DNA of 64,000 nt. It comes from Thermocatellispora tengchongensis. Lineage in GTDB: Bacteria; Actinomycetota; Actinomycetes; Streptosporangiales; Streptosporangiaceae. The position numbers and the translations under genes are program-made. Location: the NCBI RefSeq assembly GCF_014202315.1, contig NZ_JACHGN010000027.1, positions 80,721-144,720 on the forward strand. Direction: 5' to 3'. The notes beneath the pieces were generated by a model. It did no database searches, had not been told where the DNA came from, and was given only the letters and a program-made list of their open reading frames with translations. Below are positions 25,640 to 34,695 of the stretch, one piece after another; positions within the stretch are counted from its first letter, which is position 1, and each line of letters starts with the position of its first letter.

Positions 25640-27468
25640 ATGAAACTGCAGCCCCGCCAGCAGCTTCTGGACATATGGAAGGCCGTCGCCCGCGCGTCTC
25701 TCGACGGTGACCGCTGGGCCTGGGGCGGCCGCGACGGCTCCAACTCCATATCGGACACCGAGCAGCTTTTATGCCTGATGTTCCCGGCGTCCGAGCTGAC
25801 CGCATTCAAGATAGACGTCCCGGACGAGACCGCGGAGGACGTGCTCGACGCGCTTTCCACGCTCGGCGACAGCGTCGAGGTGCCGAAGAGACTCATCCGC
25901 GTGATCAGCGAATATCTCGACACCTATACCGACGACCTCGGGCGGCCGGTCTTCGCGGGCGGCTCCTACTTCAAGTCCAGCGAACCGGGGCAGGAGCCCA
26001 CCAAAGAACAGCAGGCGCTGGACGTGGTCGACTCCTTCTCCATGTCGGTCACGCTGATGCTCAGCGTCCTGGGCTTTTTGAAGGTGTTCCGGCGCAGTGT
26101 GCGCCGCGAGGAGCTGCTGCGCGAGATCCTGGACGTCGAGCAGCGCGCCGCCAAGCGGCTCTCCGCCGCCATGGTCAACCTGCTGCGGAGCTTCACCATC
26201 AACGCCTTCGAGCCGGGGTCCGCGGCGGGCCGGGCGCTGATCCGCTCGGTCAACCAGACCGGCTCCCCCGACCGGCGGGTCATCGAGGAGTTGCAGCGCC
26301 AGCTCACCGGCGTACGCGCCGGCCTGCGCGACCTGACCATCGGCTCCGCCCAGGTCGATCTGGACAACCCAACCTGCTGTTCGAATGCGGCTGGAGCTGG
26401 GGCATCGTCGCGGGCGCGCCCGAGGTGGAGACCGACCTCGACGTCGGGCCGCAGCCCGAAGGGTCGGCGCCCAACCTGCCGTTCCTGTATTTCACCGTCA
26501 TCGCGCTGACCAGCATCGCCGACCTGTTCTCCGAGCGCACCCGCGTCCTCGGCCTGCTGGATGACGACCAGCAGCAGCTCGCCAACGCCCTGCAGCGCCG
26601 CTGGGACCTCACCCAGGCGTACTGGGCCAGGATCGCCATGTTCGGCCGCGGGCGCTGGCCGCTGGAGGACATCCCCTGGCGCACCACCGACGACGCCGAG
26701 TCGGAGTACTTCTCGCTGCTGGTCACCGCCATGGTGGTGGAGAACCTGATGCGCACCCGGGCCGGAGACGCGGTGCTCGGCCGCGTCTATGGCGTGCTGC
26801 ACGAGCTGGCGATCCGGGCCCGCATCACCCGCCGCGCGGTCAAGGACGACCCCGCGGTCCGCATGCACGCCCCCGGCGTGGTCTACCAGCTCGACGGCAC
26901 CGACGCCCTCGGCCCGCCGATGCACTGGCTGCTGTCCGACTTCGCGGTCACCCTGCTGAAACGGACGATGGGCGTGGCGTCCATCGCCCAGAGCACCGAG
27001 ATGCGCGAGCGGCTGCTGTCGCTCGCCGATGAGATCTGGGACCACGTGTACCGGCGGCGCTGCGGCAACGGCCGGGCCCGTGACCTGTGGGACCAGCCGG
27101 GCAACGTGTTCGCCGAGGCCGAGCCGGGCAGCGAGCTGCCCTCCTGGTACTTCACCGAGCGCGTGGTGGAGTTCCTGGTCGCCGCGGCCAAGGCCACCGA
27201 GGCCGGACCGATCCGCAGCCCGCAGCTCGCCGAGATCGCCAACGAGATGCTCAGCGAGGCCGAGCACCTCTACGACCAGGAACAGCTCATCTGGGCCAAC
27301 ACCTCGGGGCCGCTTCAGCCCACGCTGCGCGCCATCGAGGGCAACCTCCAGCGGGCGAGGCTGATCGTCCGCACCCGGCCGGGCAGCGCCATGGCACTGA
27401 TCAGCGACTGCCTCAAGGACCTCGAACTTCTCGCGCTGGCCCGGGAGACCGCCGCGGAGGCGACGTGA
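25640..27468 (+). pseudogene. SCO2524-family protein, broken by a one-base frameshift near 26370
   Basis: Read from ATG 25640 the frame gives a clear helical protein up to QVDLDNP at about 26369, then falls into Arg/Ser/Pro-rich nonsense ending at 26509. The next frame, without a start of its own, resumes exactly there with NLLFECGWSWGIV and runs to 27468. Restoring one C in the CCC run at 26368-26370 (DNP-NLLFECGW) gives one protein of about 609 residues. It is a largely alpha-helical protein of the SCO2524 family with no recognised domain, membrane segment or signal peptide. The junction is in a short C run, so either a real lesion or a sequence error is possible. Operon position between the methyltransferase and the P-loop protein argues that the intact form is cotranscribed. 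Confidence 0.8.
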
Positions 27469-27470
27469 CC

Positions 27471-28388
27471 ATGCTGGTATTCGCGATCAGCGACAAGGGC
27501 GGCACCGGGCGCTCGGTCACGAGCACCAACATCGCCTTCCGCCGCGCGCTGCAGGGCGACGACGTGTGCTACCTCGACTTCGACTTCGGCTCCCCGACCG
27601 TCGGCGCGATCTTCGGCGTCAGATCGGCCGAGCGCGGCACCGAACGCGGCGGCATGCACTCCTATCTGCAGGAGAAGACCGAGGACCCCTACCGCGTCGA
27701 CATCTGGACCGACTCCGACCGCAGCGCCCTGCGCAGCAGGCCGCCCGGGGCAGGGCAGCTCATCCTGCTGCCCGGCGACTCCAGCGGCGGCGAGTTCCCC
27801 GCCTCCCCGCGCGCGGTGGACCGCTGCGTCCGGCTGTTCTCCCGGCTGAGGGAGGAGTTCGATCTGTGCATGGTCGACTTGAGCGCCGGCCGGTCCTACG
27901 CCGCCGACATGGTGCTCGCCGCGACCGCCCGCGCCGAGCTGTCCGACGTCCCGTTCCGCTGGCTGGTCTTCCACCGCTGGACCAGGCAGCACATCATCGC
28001 CGCCGCCGGGCTGGTGTTCGAGCGGCGCGGCCTCCTCGACGTCGGCGCCGCCCACGGGCATGACAAGACCGCGCTGGCCGAGCGCATCCGGTTCGTACGC
28101 ACCGCCGTGGTGGAGGCCAACGCGCCCGAGCGCTCGGCGCTGCGCTCCACCCAGCTCGCCTGGCTCGATGAGTGCGACCGCGACCTGCATGAACTGGCCC
28201 GCCGCCACGGCGTGGGGCGTACGGCGATGCTGGGCAAGGTCCCGCTGGACCCGGTCCTGCAGTGGCGCGAGCAGATCCTGGTGGACGAGGACGTCTACGC
28301 CAGCCAGATCGCCAACGAGAGCACGATCCGCGCCTTCGACCACATCGCGACCAAGATCTTCGATGCGCGCGCGTGGGAGGGGCTGTGA
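27471..28388 (+). CDS. SCO2523-family variant P-loop (MinD/ParA-like) protein
   Basis: A 305-residue MinD/ParA-like protein. The P-loop is FAISDKGGTGRSVTSTN at about residues 4-20: the deviant signature lysine of KGG is kept, but the invariant lysine before Ser/Thr is Arg, hence the family name variant P-loop. LDFDFGSPTVGAIFG follows as in MinD switch I. The C-terminal DPVLQWREQILVDEDVYAS may bind a partner. The upstream stop overlaps GTG 27465, but GGAGG at 27456-27460 is better spaced for ATG 27471. ATP binding without normal hydrolysis is an inference from the Arg. It overlaps the next gene by GTGA. Confidence 0.87.
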   Translation: MLVFAISDKGGTGRSVTSTNIAFRRALQGDDVCYLDFDFGSPTVGAIFGVRSAERGTERGGMHSYLQEKTEDPYRVDIWTDSDRSALRSRPPGAGQLILLPGDSSGGEFPASPRAVDRCVRLFSRLREEFDLCMVDLSAGRSYAADMVLAATARAELSDVPFRWLVFHRWTRQHIIAAAGLVFERRGLLDVGAAHGHDKTALAERIRFVRTAVVEANAPERSALRSTQLAWLDECDRDLHELARRHGVGRTAMLGKVPLDPVLQWREQILVDEDVYASQIANESTIRAFDHIATKIFDARAWEGL

Positions 28389-29329
28389 CGGCCCCCTTCG
28401 CCGAGGACACCGCCGAACGCCGGGTCGAGGCCACCCCGCTGTCCCACGTCTCCATCGAGCTCGGCCACCTGTACATGGAGGACTACGCCGAAGGGCGCGA
28501 CCACCTCCGCGAGCGGTTCCGGCAGGTGGCGCCATGGGCGCGCACGGTGCGCGAGAGCCTGTCCGAGACCCTGCCGGGCCGGGCGCGGATCAGCACCTGC
28601 TTCCTCATCGACGACTACTTCTCCAGGTTCGGCTCGCCCGCCGAGGTCGTGCCCATGGTGACGGAGGCAGCCGCCGAGAGCGGGCTGGTCGTCGACTACC
28701 TGGCCAGGGAGTCCGGCTGCGCCCGGTTCGGGCCGGTGGACCTGGCGACCCTGGTGCTCGACCGGATCGTCGTCGATCCCGCCCCCGGCGCCAACGGCTC
28801 TCGGCCGCCGCTCACCGAGACCGGCTGGCTGTGCAACGGCCAGCGCGGCCCGGAGACCGCTCACGTCGAGGCCATGGGGGCCCAGCCGGGCTGGCGTCCG
28901 CCGGTGCAGAACGCCAAGCGGCGGCACTCGATCTTCGTGGACGTGGAGCTGTGGGACGCGCCGGGGGGCGAGCGGGTGTGGTCGTGCCCGTTCCTGGCCG
29001 CGGTCTGGCAACTGCTGCGGCTCGGCCTGCTCCGGTATCACGGCAAAGCGGTCGCCGTCCCGGAAGAACCCGGGGAGACCTTTCCCGCCGAGTGGGACGC
29101 GCTGCCGCCCCTGCTCAAGCTCAACCCCAGGGCCGCGCCCTTCGCGGCGTACCGGACCGTGTCCGTGCTCTCCTCCCGGTTCCTGCCCGTCGAACTCGCG
29201 GTGCGCACCATCCTCGGCCAGGTCGCCGTCGATCTCGAGGTGCTCCGCCAGGTCACGGAGCGCGCCCGGGCGGAAGGCGTGCCGTTCGAGGACGAACTGG
29301 TCGACCGCGTCTCCTACGTCTTCACCTAG
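28385..29329 (+). CDS. SCO2522-family protein
   Basis: A 314-residue protein matching the SCO2522 family: PLSHVSIELGHLYMEDYAEGRDHLRERFRQV near the start, TCFLIDDYFSRFGSPAEV, then SGCARFGPVDLATLVLDRIV and GWLCNGQRGP. The mid-part KRRHSIFVDVELWD is typical. No membrane segment, nucleotide motif or known catalytic site is visible. It begins on the GTGA overlapping the P-loop gene. The family has no assigned function; the strict linkage of its members suggests a complex or shared pathway. Confidence 0.85.
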   Translation: MTAPFAEDTAERRVEATPLSHVSIELGHLYMEDYAEGRDHLRERFRQVAPWARTVRESLSETLPGRARISTCFLIDDYFSRFGSPAEVVPMVTEAAAESGLVVDYLARESGCARFGPVDLATLVLDRIVVDPAPGANGSRPPLTETGWLCNGQRGPETAHVEAMGAQPGWRPPVQNAKRRHSIFVDVELWDAPGGERVWSCPFLAAVWQLLRLGLLRYHGKAVAVPEEPGETFPAEWDALPPLLKLNPRAAPFAAYRTVSVLSSRFLPVELAVRTILGQVAVDLEVLRQVTERARAEGVPFEDELVDRVSYVFT

Positions 29330-29350
29330 CGCCGCGCACCGGGGAGAGAC

Positions 29351-30337
29351 ATGCTGATCATGGGGGAGGTGCAGACCGGGCTCCTGCGCAACCTCGGGGA
29401 GCTCGGCGAGCCGAAGTGCCGCGAGGTGCTCGGCCTGGTCTCCGGTGAGGAGCCGCGCACCTCCATGCGCCCCCTGCCGTACGCGATCTCGCCCGAGCAG
29501 TTCACCGGAGTGGACTGCCGCCTGCCCGGCGTGTCCGGCGCGCGTATCCGGGGCACCGGGACGGTGGCGCAGCACGCCGTGATCGTCGGCGGCCGGGTGC
29601 TGCAGGCGTCCGCGTACGCCACCGTCGTGGCGGGCGCCGCGGACCACCGCCTGCCCTGGTCCCACTACTTGGCCCGGCCGGGGGACATCGAGGTGCACGG
29701 CCGGCCGCGCTGGGCCGACATGGCCGAGGGCTTCATGGCCGCCGAAATGCCGATGGACGCGCTGAACCTCTCCGCGATCGGCGGCCGGCTGATGGCCGCG
29801 GTGCAGGAGTCGCCGCACCTCGACGGCAAGACGCCGTTCAAGAGCACCCGCACCCACCTGCGCTGGGTGCTGTGGCGGGGCGAGGCGGGCGCGCCGCCCC
29901 TGCTGCTGACCCTGGGCAAGGGGTCCCTGCGCACGCTGCGCCTGACCGGCGAGCCCGCGACCGATGTGACCGCCTTCTGCGAGGACCTGGCCCTGCACGA
30001 CTGGCTGCTGACGACCATCCAGGCCATCATCCAGCGCGCGCTCATCGGCACCGCCGCCCCGTCGCAGATCGCAGCCAGGCTCGCCCCGGCGATCGATCAT
30101 CTGATGCACCTGTGGATGCCCGGCGCCCGCGTACCCGACTCCTACCAGCACCTGTGGAAGGAGCTGGAACGGCGGCCGGGGTTCAGCAGGCAGTGGGCCT
30201 CGTCCGTGACGCGAATCCGCGACCAGATCGCGGTCAACACCTTGTCCCTTCTCAGCGCGGCTGTGATGACAGAGAGCGGGCATGAACCTGATGGCGACAT
30301 CTCACCGCACCGAGGTGCTTCCCAGGACGATCCGTAA
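29351..30337 (+). CDS. SCO2521-family protein
   Basis: A 328-residue protein of the SCO2521 family: GEVQTGLLRNLG at residues 5-16, HAVIVGGRVLQASAYATVV, and LPWSHYLARPGDIEVHGR. The first 140 residues look beta-rich and the C-terminal half helical. Nothing catalytic is recognisable. It follows SCO2522 by 21 bases with GGGGAGAG before ATG 29351. Its 3' end overlaps the next frame by 56 bases. Confidence 0.85.
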   Translation: MLIMGEVQTGLLRNLGELGEPKCREVLGLVSGEEPRTSMRPLPYAISPEQFTGVDCRLPGVSGARIRGTGTVAQHAVIVGGRVLQASAYATVVAGAADHRLPWSHYLARPGDIEVHGRPRWADMAEGFMAAEMPMDALNLSAIGGRLMAAVQESPHLDGKTPFKSTRTHLRWVLWRGEAGAPPLLLTLGKGSLRTLRLTGEPATDVTAFCEDLALHDWLLTTIQAIIQRALIGTAAPSQIAARLAPAIDHLMHLWMPGARVPDSYQHLWKELERRPGFSRQWASSVTRIRDQIAVNTLSLLSAAVMTESGHEPDGDISPHRGASQDDP

Positions 30338-31250
30338 GGTCATCGTCACCCTGGTCGTCGGCGGATCGTCCTTCGCACTGACCAACATGGTCGTGGAAGA
30401 GGCCGATCTCGTGTGGAGCGTGACACTGTCCGTCTTCATCGGCGGAGTGGTGTTCGTGGTCCAGTTCATGGTGGACGCCGACAACCTCCTGCAGACCGTG
30501 CAGGCCGAGCAGTACCGGCATCACGCCGCCTTGCAGGAGGCGGTGGAGCGGGGGTTCAACCGGGTCAGCGAGGCGACGGAGCTGTTCGATCTGGTGGAGT
30601 CGTCCACGCTGCCCACCGATGTGATCCACCGGTTCGTACGCAACGCGGCGACCCTGGGACCGGCCATCCCCAGCCTGGCCCGGGATCTCGCCCAAGCCGA
30701 GATCGGCCGGGTCTCGCAGTTCCTGCACGAGCTGAGCCAGGGCGTCGCCATCCACGAGGGCGAAGACCGCGAGTGGCTGCTCACGCTGTCGGCCCACGCC
30801 GCCAAGTCCATCGACGCGGTGAGCATCCCCGTGGTGGACGCGGGCGCCTGGGACCTCGACGGCGGCTTCTGGACCACCGACCTGGGGCAGCGCTACCTGG
30901 AGACGCAGCGCGAACGGGTGCAGAAGGGGGTGCGGATCAGGCGCATCTTCGTGCTGGACCGATCCGATCGGCAGCACAAGGACCTGTTCCGGCGCATCTA
31001 CCGCTGGCAGTCGGAACTCGGCATACAGACGCGGGTCCTCGACGCCGACGCGCCCACCACGCCGCAGCGCTGGCTGAGCGACTTCATCGTCTTCGACGGC
31101 GTGGTCAGCTACGAGACCACGGCGGGGCCGAACCTGGCCCGCGACGTGCACATGATCATCAGCACTCAGCTCGTGCTGGACCCGGCGCGGGTGGAGACCC
31201 TGTCCGAGCGGTTCAACCTTCTGTGGGAGCAGGCACAGGAGCTTGAGTGA
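30282..31250 (+). CDS. Membrane-anchored protein of unknown function at the end of the SCO252x operon
   Basis: A 322-residue protein with two hydrophobic helices at about residues 22-38 and 46-65 and a cytoplasmic-looking remainder of about 250 residues. The C-terminal part (TDLGQRYLETQRERVQKGVRIRRIFVLD, HMIISTQLVLDP, FNLLW) faintly resembles phospholipase D-like/DUF proteins in which the last region ends in F-x-x-LW, but I see no HKD motif and do not assign it. It overlaps SCO2521 by 56 bases and its 3' end overlaps the convergent broken oxidoreductase by 38 bases. ATG 30282 and ATG 30291 are both possible. Its position suggests it anchors or receives output of the operon. Confidence 0.75.
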   Translation: MNLMATSHRTEVLPRTIRKVIVTLVVGGSSFALTNMVVEEADLVWSVTLSVFIGGVVFVVQFMVDADNLLQTVQAEQYRHHAALQEAVERGFNRVSEATELFDLVESSTLPTDVIHRFVRNAATLGPAIPSLARDLAQAEIGRVSQFLHELSQGVAIHEGEDREWLLTLSAHAAKSIDAVSIPVVDAGAWDLDGGFWTTDLGQRYLETQRERVQKGVRIRRIFVLDRSDRQHKDLFRRIYRWQSELGIQTRVLDADAPTTPQRWLSDFIVFDGVVSYETTAGPNLARDVHMIISTQLVLDPARVETLSERFNLLWEQAQELE

Positions 31251-32389
31251 ACCGCGCCGGGTCACAGCGCGCCAGCAGGTCCGCCGTTCCGGGGGCCGCC
31301 TCATCGCCGGTGATCAGCGCGGCCGTCAGCTCGGCAGTGACCGGGGCCAGCGTGATGCCGAACCCGCCGTGCCCGGTGGCGAGCACCACCCGCCCGTACA
31401 GGTCGAGGGCGCCGATCAGCGGGACTCCGTCCTCGCTGCCCGGCCGCACTCCCGCCCAGTGCCGCCGCTGCCGCCAGCCCGCGGCGGCCGGGGAGAGCGC
31501 GGCCAGCCCGCGCCGGATCCCGGCGAGGTTGCGTGGCGTCGGCACGGTGTCGGCGCGGCCGGGCTCGTGGGTCACCCCGGCGGCCAGCCGCCCGTCCCAG
31601 CGGGGCACGGCGTAGAGGTCGCGTCCGCCGGCGCGGGCGTACGCGGCGTGGCGCAGCGGGTACCCCGGCGAATTGGGGGCCATGACCTCGATCGCCTCGC
31701 CCTTGACCGGGAACAGCCGGGACGCGGCGGACGGCGCGAGCGCGGCACTGAGGTGGCCGCAGGCCACGACGGCGTGTCCGCACTCGATGCGGGTGCCGTC
31801 GTCCAGTTCCACTCGCGCACCGCCAGGCCGGGCCGAGACGGGTGACGGCCACGCCGAGCCGCACCTGTGCGCCCGGCGCGCGGCGCAGGGCGGTGGCGAG
31901 CGCCGACATCAGCAGCGGCGGTTCCAGCGCCAGTTCCCGCGGAAGGTGGAAACCCTCGCGCAGTCGCGGATTCAGCAGCGGTTCCAGGCGTAGCACCTCG
32001 ACCCGGGAAAGGGGGGTCACTCGCGCCCCATTGGCGATCCAGCGAGGCACGATCTTCTCATGCAACCGATATGACTCCTCGTCATCCAATGCGATCTGCA
32101 GGGCGCCGGACGACAGCAACGGAATGTCTATTCCAGACAGCCCGATAATGGAGTTCAGCCATGCCGGATACAGCTCTCTGCTGCGTTCCGCGAGATCGTG
32201 CAGTGGGCCGAGGCACAATTCATCGCTTTCGGTGATGATGCCGCCCATCGCCGCTGATGAGGCGGCACCGCCGAGGCTTGCCCCGCGATCCACCATCACG
32301 ACCCGCCGGCCTTCCGTGAGGAGCCGGTGGGCGATGGCGCAACCGATGATTCCGCCACCGGCTATGGTCACGTCACAGGTCTCACGCAC
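31213..32389 (-). pseudogene. FAD-dependent glycine oxidase/ThiO-like oxidoreductase, frameshifted near 31840
   Basis: The N-terminal frame from ATG 32389 shows the DAO-fold FAD motif DVTIAGGGIIGCAIAHRLL at 6-24 and MVDRGASLGGAASSAAMGGI. It runs to LGVAVTR near 31840 and then becomes Arg-rich. The C-terminal half continues in another frame with GGARVELDDGTRIECGHAVVACG and ends with GVPLIGALDLYGRVVLATGHGGFGITLAPVTAEL, the expected second FAD region. Joining them needs one extra base around 31835-31845; the joined protein would be about 391 residues. ThiO-like glycine oxidases or D-amino acid oxidases are the nearest family. No thiamine genes are adjacent. Confidence 0.8.
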
Positions 32390-32603
32390 ACGCGTCTCCT
32401 CGCCGACCTGCCGTGCCGATTTTTCGGGCTATAACGCAGATTTAACCCTTTCTGTGAATATTGCGGCCCTACGACGATATCTCGCGATTCCGTATCGGAG
32501 GAGAGGCGGACCCAAACCTTGCCGGGACATCACCCCGCCTATGACCGGCACGGGTACGACCAGGCGTGCGGAACGGTCGCCCGCCTCACGAAGGGAACCC
32601 GCC

Positions 32604-32774
32604 ATGTCCGTTCGGAGCCGTGCCATCATGCTGGTCACGTTCACCGCCGCCGGGGTCGCCCTGGCCATCGCCCCGGCGTACGCCGACGCCGCGAGCGCGC
32701 CCCTGAACGGTCTGCGCCGCCTGCTCGACCGGCTCGCGCCGGTAGGGCTTCCCGGGGGACCGCGCTTCCGGTGA
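32604..32774 (+). CDS. Small putative secreted peptide
   Basis: A 56-residue frame with a convincing Sec signal: basic start MSVRSR, hydrophobic AIMLVTFTAAGVALAIA and an AYADA cleavage site. The mature part would be only about 27 residues, containing LNGLRRLLDRL and ending GLPGGPRFR. AAGGGAA lies just before ATG 32604. It is preceded by an AT-richer promoter-like stretch (32430-32500). I do not recognise it, and it has no cysteines. Confidence 0.5.
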   Translation: MSVRSRAIMLVTFTAAGVALAIAPAYADAASAPLNGLRRLLDRLAPVGLPGGPRFR

Positions 32775-32975
32775 CCTCGCCCGGTGGGCGCCGGGCGAGG
32801 TGCCCACACCGGCGCCGGGCGTCACGTGCGGGGTGGGGAGAAACGTGGTGCGGTTCCGGGAGGGGAGGGGTAGGGTCCGGGTATGGCGTGGCGACATTGA
32901 TCTTCGGCTGAGTTCGGGCTCACGCGCAGGCTCTATGCCTATGCGTTCTTCGAGGACCTCATCCTCCTTTACCCG

Positions 32976-34088
32976 GTGTACGCGCTGCTGTTCGCCGGCA
33001 CCGGGCTGTCCACGGCGCAGATCGCCTCACTGTTCGTGATCTGGTCGGTGACCGGGTTCGTCCTTGAGGTGCCCTCCGGCATGTGGGCCGACGCGTTCTC
33101 GCGGCGGTGGCTGCTGACGATCGCGCCGCTGCTGTCGGGGGCGGGGTTCGCGCTGTGGACCTTCGCGCCCGCTTATCCCGCCTTCGCCGCCGGGTTCGTG
33201 TTGTGGGGGGCCGGGTCGGCGCTGCGCTCGGGGACCTTTCAGGCGCTCGCGTACGAGGAACTGGACCGGCTGGGAGCCGCCGCGTCGTACGCGCGCGTCA
33301 TCGGGCGGGCCGAGGCCGTGGCCACGGGGGCCCAGTTGCTCGCCACCCTGCTGGCCGCCCCGGTGCTCGCGGCGGGCGGGAACACCGCGGCCGGGGTGGC
33401 CAGCGTGGCCGTGTGCCTGGTCGGGGCGGCCGTGGGGTGGTCGTTGCCGGAGTCCAGGGGAGCGGGGGAGCGCGAGGGGGCCGGGTTCGCCGCGGTGCTG
33501 CGCGAGGGGGTGGCCGAGGTGCGCGCGACCCCGGGCGTACGCGGGTCGCTGCTGCTCGTCGCGGTGCTGATGGGGGCGACCGCGCTGGACGAGTTCGTGC
33601 CCCTGCTCGCCGAGGCGACCGGGGCCGCGCCGTCGGTCGTCCCGCTCCTCGTGCTGGTCGTCACCGCCGGCTTCGCCGTGGGCGGGTGGCTGGCCGGGCG
33701 CGGCACCCGGTGGGCCGGGCCCGCGCTGATGGGCGGCGCGGGGCTGCTCGCCGTCGGCGCGCCGGTGGCCGTGGGCGAGGGCTGGTGGGGTGGGACCGTG
33801 GCGGCGGGGACGGAGGCGGCTCCGTGGATCGGGATGGTGCTGATCGCGGCGGCCTTCGGGGTGTTCCAGTGGGCCATCACCGCCGCCGACGCCCGGCTGC
33901 AGGCGCGCATCGCCGACCGGTCGCGGGCCACGATCACCTCCATGGCGGGCTTCGGCGCGGAGGTCGTGGGGGTGCTGGCCTTCGCCGCATACGGGCTCGG
34001 GTCGGGGCTGGCGGGGCCGGGGACGCTGTTCGCCCTGGCCGCGGTGCCGTACGCCGTCGTGGCGGTGGTGCTGTGGCGGGGCAGGTGA
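32976..34088 (+). CDS. MFS transporter, N-terminus disrupted
   Basis: A 370-residue 12-TM-type major facilitator protein. YALLFAGTGLSTAQIASLFVIWSVTGFVLEVPSGMWADAFSRR contains the typical TM1-TM2 loop, and about eleven helices follow. The usable start in frame is GTG 32976, but family members begin earlier: the same frame upstream reads EFGLTRRLYAYAFFEDLILLYPVYALLF, which is conserved first-helix sequence, and is cut off by TGA at 32898 with no start codon between. An ATG at 32883 is in frame with that TGA, 7 bases after TAGGGT, as in a leaderless promoter. So the gene probably carries a nonsense or frameshift change in its first codons. Substrate unknown. Confidence 0.8.
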   Translation: MYALLFAGTGLSTAQIASLFVIWSVTGFVLEVPSGMWADAFSRRWLLTIAPLLSGAGFALWTFAPAYPAFAAGFVLWGAGSALRSGTFQALAYEELDRLGAAASYARVIGRAEAVATGAQLLATLLAAPVLAAGGNTAAGVASVAVCLVGAAVGWSLPESRGAGEREGAGFAAVLREGVAEVRATPGVRGSLLLVAVLMGATALDEFVPLLAEATGAAPSVVPLLVLVVTAGFAVGGWLAGRGTRWAGPALMGGAGLLAVGAPVAVGEGWWGGTVAAGTEAAPWIGMVLIAAAFGVFQWAITAADARLQARIADRSRATITSMAGFGAEVVGVLAFAAYGLGSGLAGPGTLFALAAVPYAVVAVVLWRGR

Positions 34089-34192
34089 GTCCCCGGGCGG
34101 CCAATGATGGGTCAAGAGAGCGTGGCCGGGGTGGCGTGGTGCGCGTGGCCGGGAAGAACTCCTGACCAGGCACTATCCGACTGCGAGGGACC

Positions 34193-34612
34193 ATGAGACT
34201 GTACGCACGCCGGCATCAGATGCCCGCCCGGATCGCCACGGGCGCGTACATTCTGAACTCCGGTCTGTCGAAGGTGAACGCCGACGCCGAGACCGCGGCC
34301 GGTGTGCACGGCATGGCGGCGGGGACGTACCCGTTCCTGCACGACCTGGAGCCGGAGCGGTTCACCCGCATGCTGTCGCGGGCGGAGATCGCGCTCGGGG
34401 CGGCGCTGCTGCTGCCGGTGGTGCCCTCGCTGGTGGCCGGGGCGGCGCTGACCGCGTTCGCGGGCGGGCTGCTCGGGCTGTACCTGCGCACTCCCGGGCT
34501 GCGCCAGGAGGGCAGCCTGCGCCCGACCCAGGAGGGCATCGGCGTCGCCAAGGACGTCTGGCTGCTGGGCATCGGCGTGGGGCTGGTCGTCGAGGAGCTG
34601 AGCCGCGACTGA
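34193..34612 (+). CDS. DoxX-like small membrane protein
   Basis: A 139-residue protein with PARIATGAYILNSGLSK near the start and helices around AEIALGAALLLPVVPSLVAGAALTAFAGGLLGLYL and KDVWLLGIGVGLVVEEL. The arrangement of helices and the early G-x-x-K motif suggest the DoxX/DoxX-like family, but similarity is modest. It is followed 83 bases later by a DUF692 protein; DoxX-like and DUF692 genes are neighbours in several known clusters. Function unassigned. Confidence 0.6.
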   Translation: MRLYARRHQMPARIATGAYILNSGLSKVNADAETAAGVHGMAAGTYPFLHDLEPERFTRMLSRAEIALGAALLLPVVPSLVAGAALTAFAGGLLGLYLRTPGLRQEGSLRPTQEGIGVAKDVWLLGIGVGLVVEELSRD

Positions 34613-34640
34613 GGCGAGCTCGTCGTCCGTCGTGTGGGTG

Positions 34641-34678
34641 GTGTCCCCTCGTGTCCGTCGTGTCCCCTCGTGTTCGTC
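34641..34678 (+). repeat. 19-bp tandem repeat, two copies
   Basis: GTGTCCCCTCGTGTCCGTC (34641-34659) is followed directly by a copy with one change (34660-34678). The pair ends just before the AAGGAGG ribosome-binding site of the DUF692 gene at 34681-34687, so it lies in the leader of that message. Confidence 0.7.
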
Positions 34679-34695
34679 GCAAGGAGGCCGTTCGC

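Noticed and set aside
32604-32774. Small secreted peptide as substrate of the DUF692 enzyme
   Set aside because: It has no Cys or conserved motif, is separated by an MFS gene, and has a Sec signal rather than a recognised leader.
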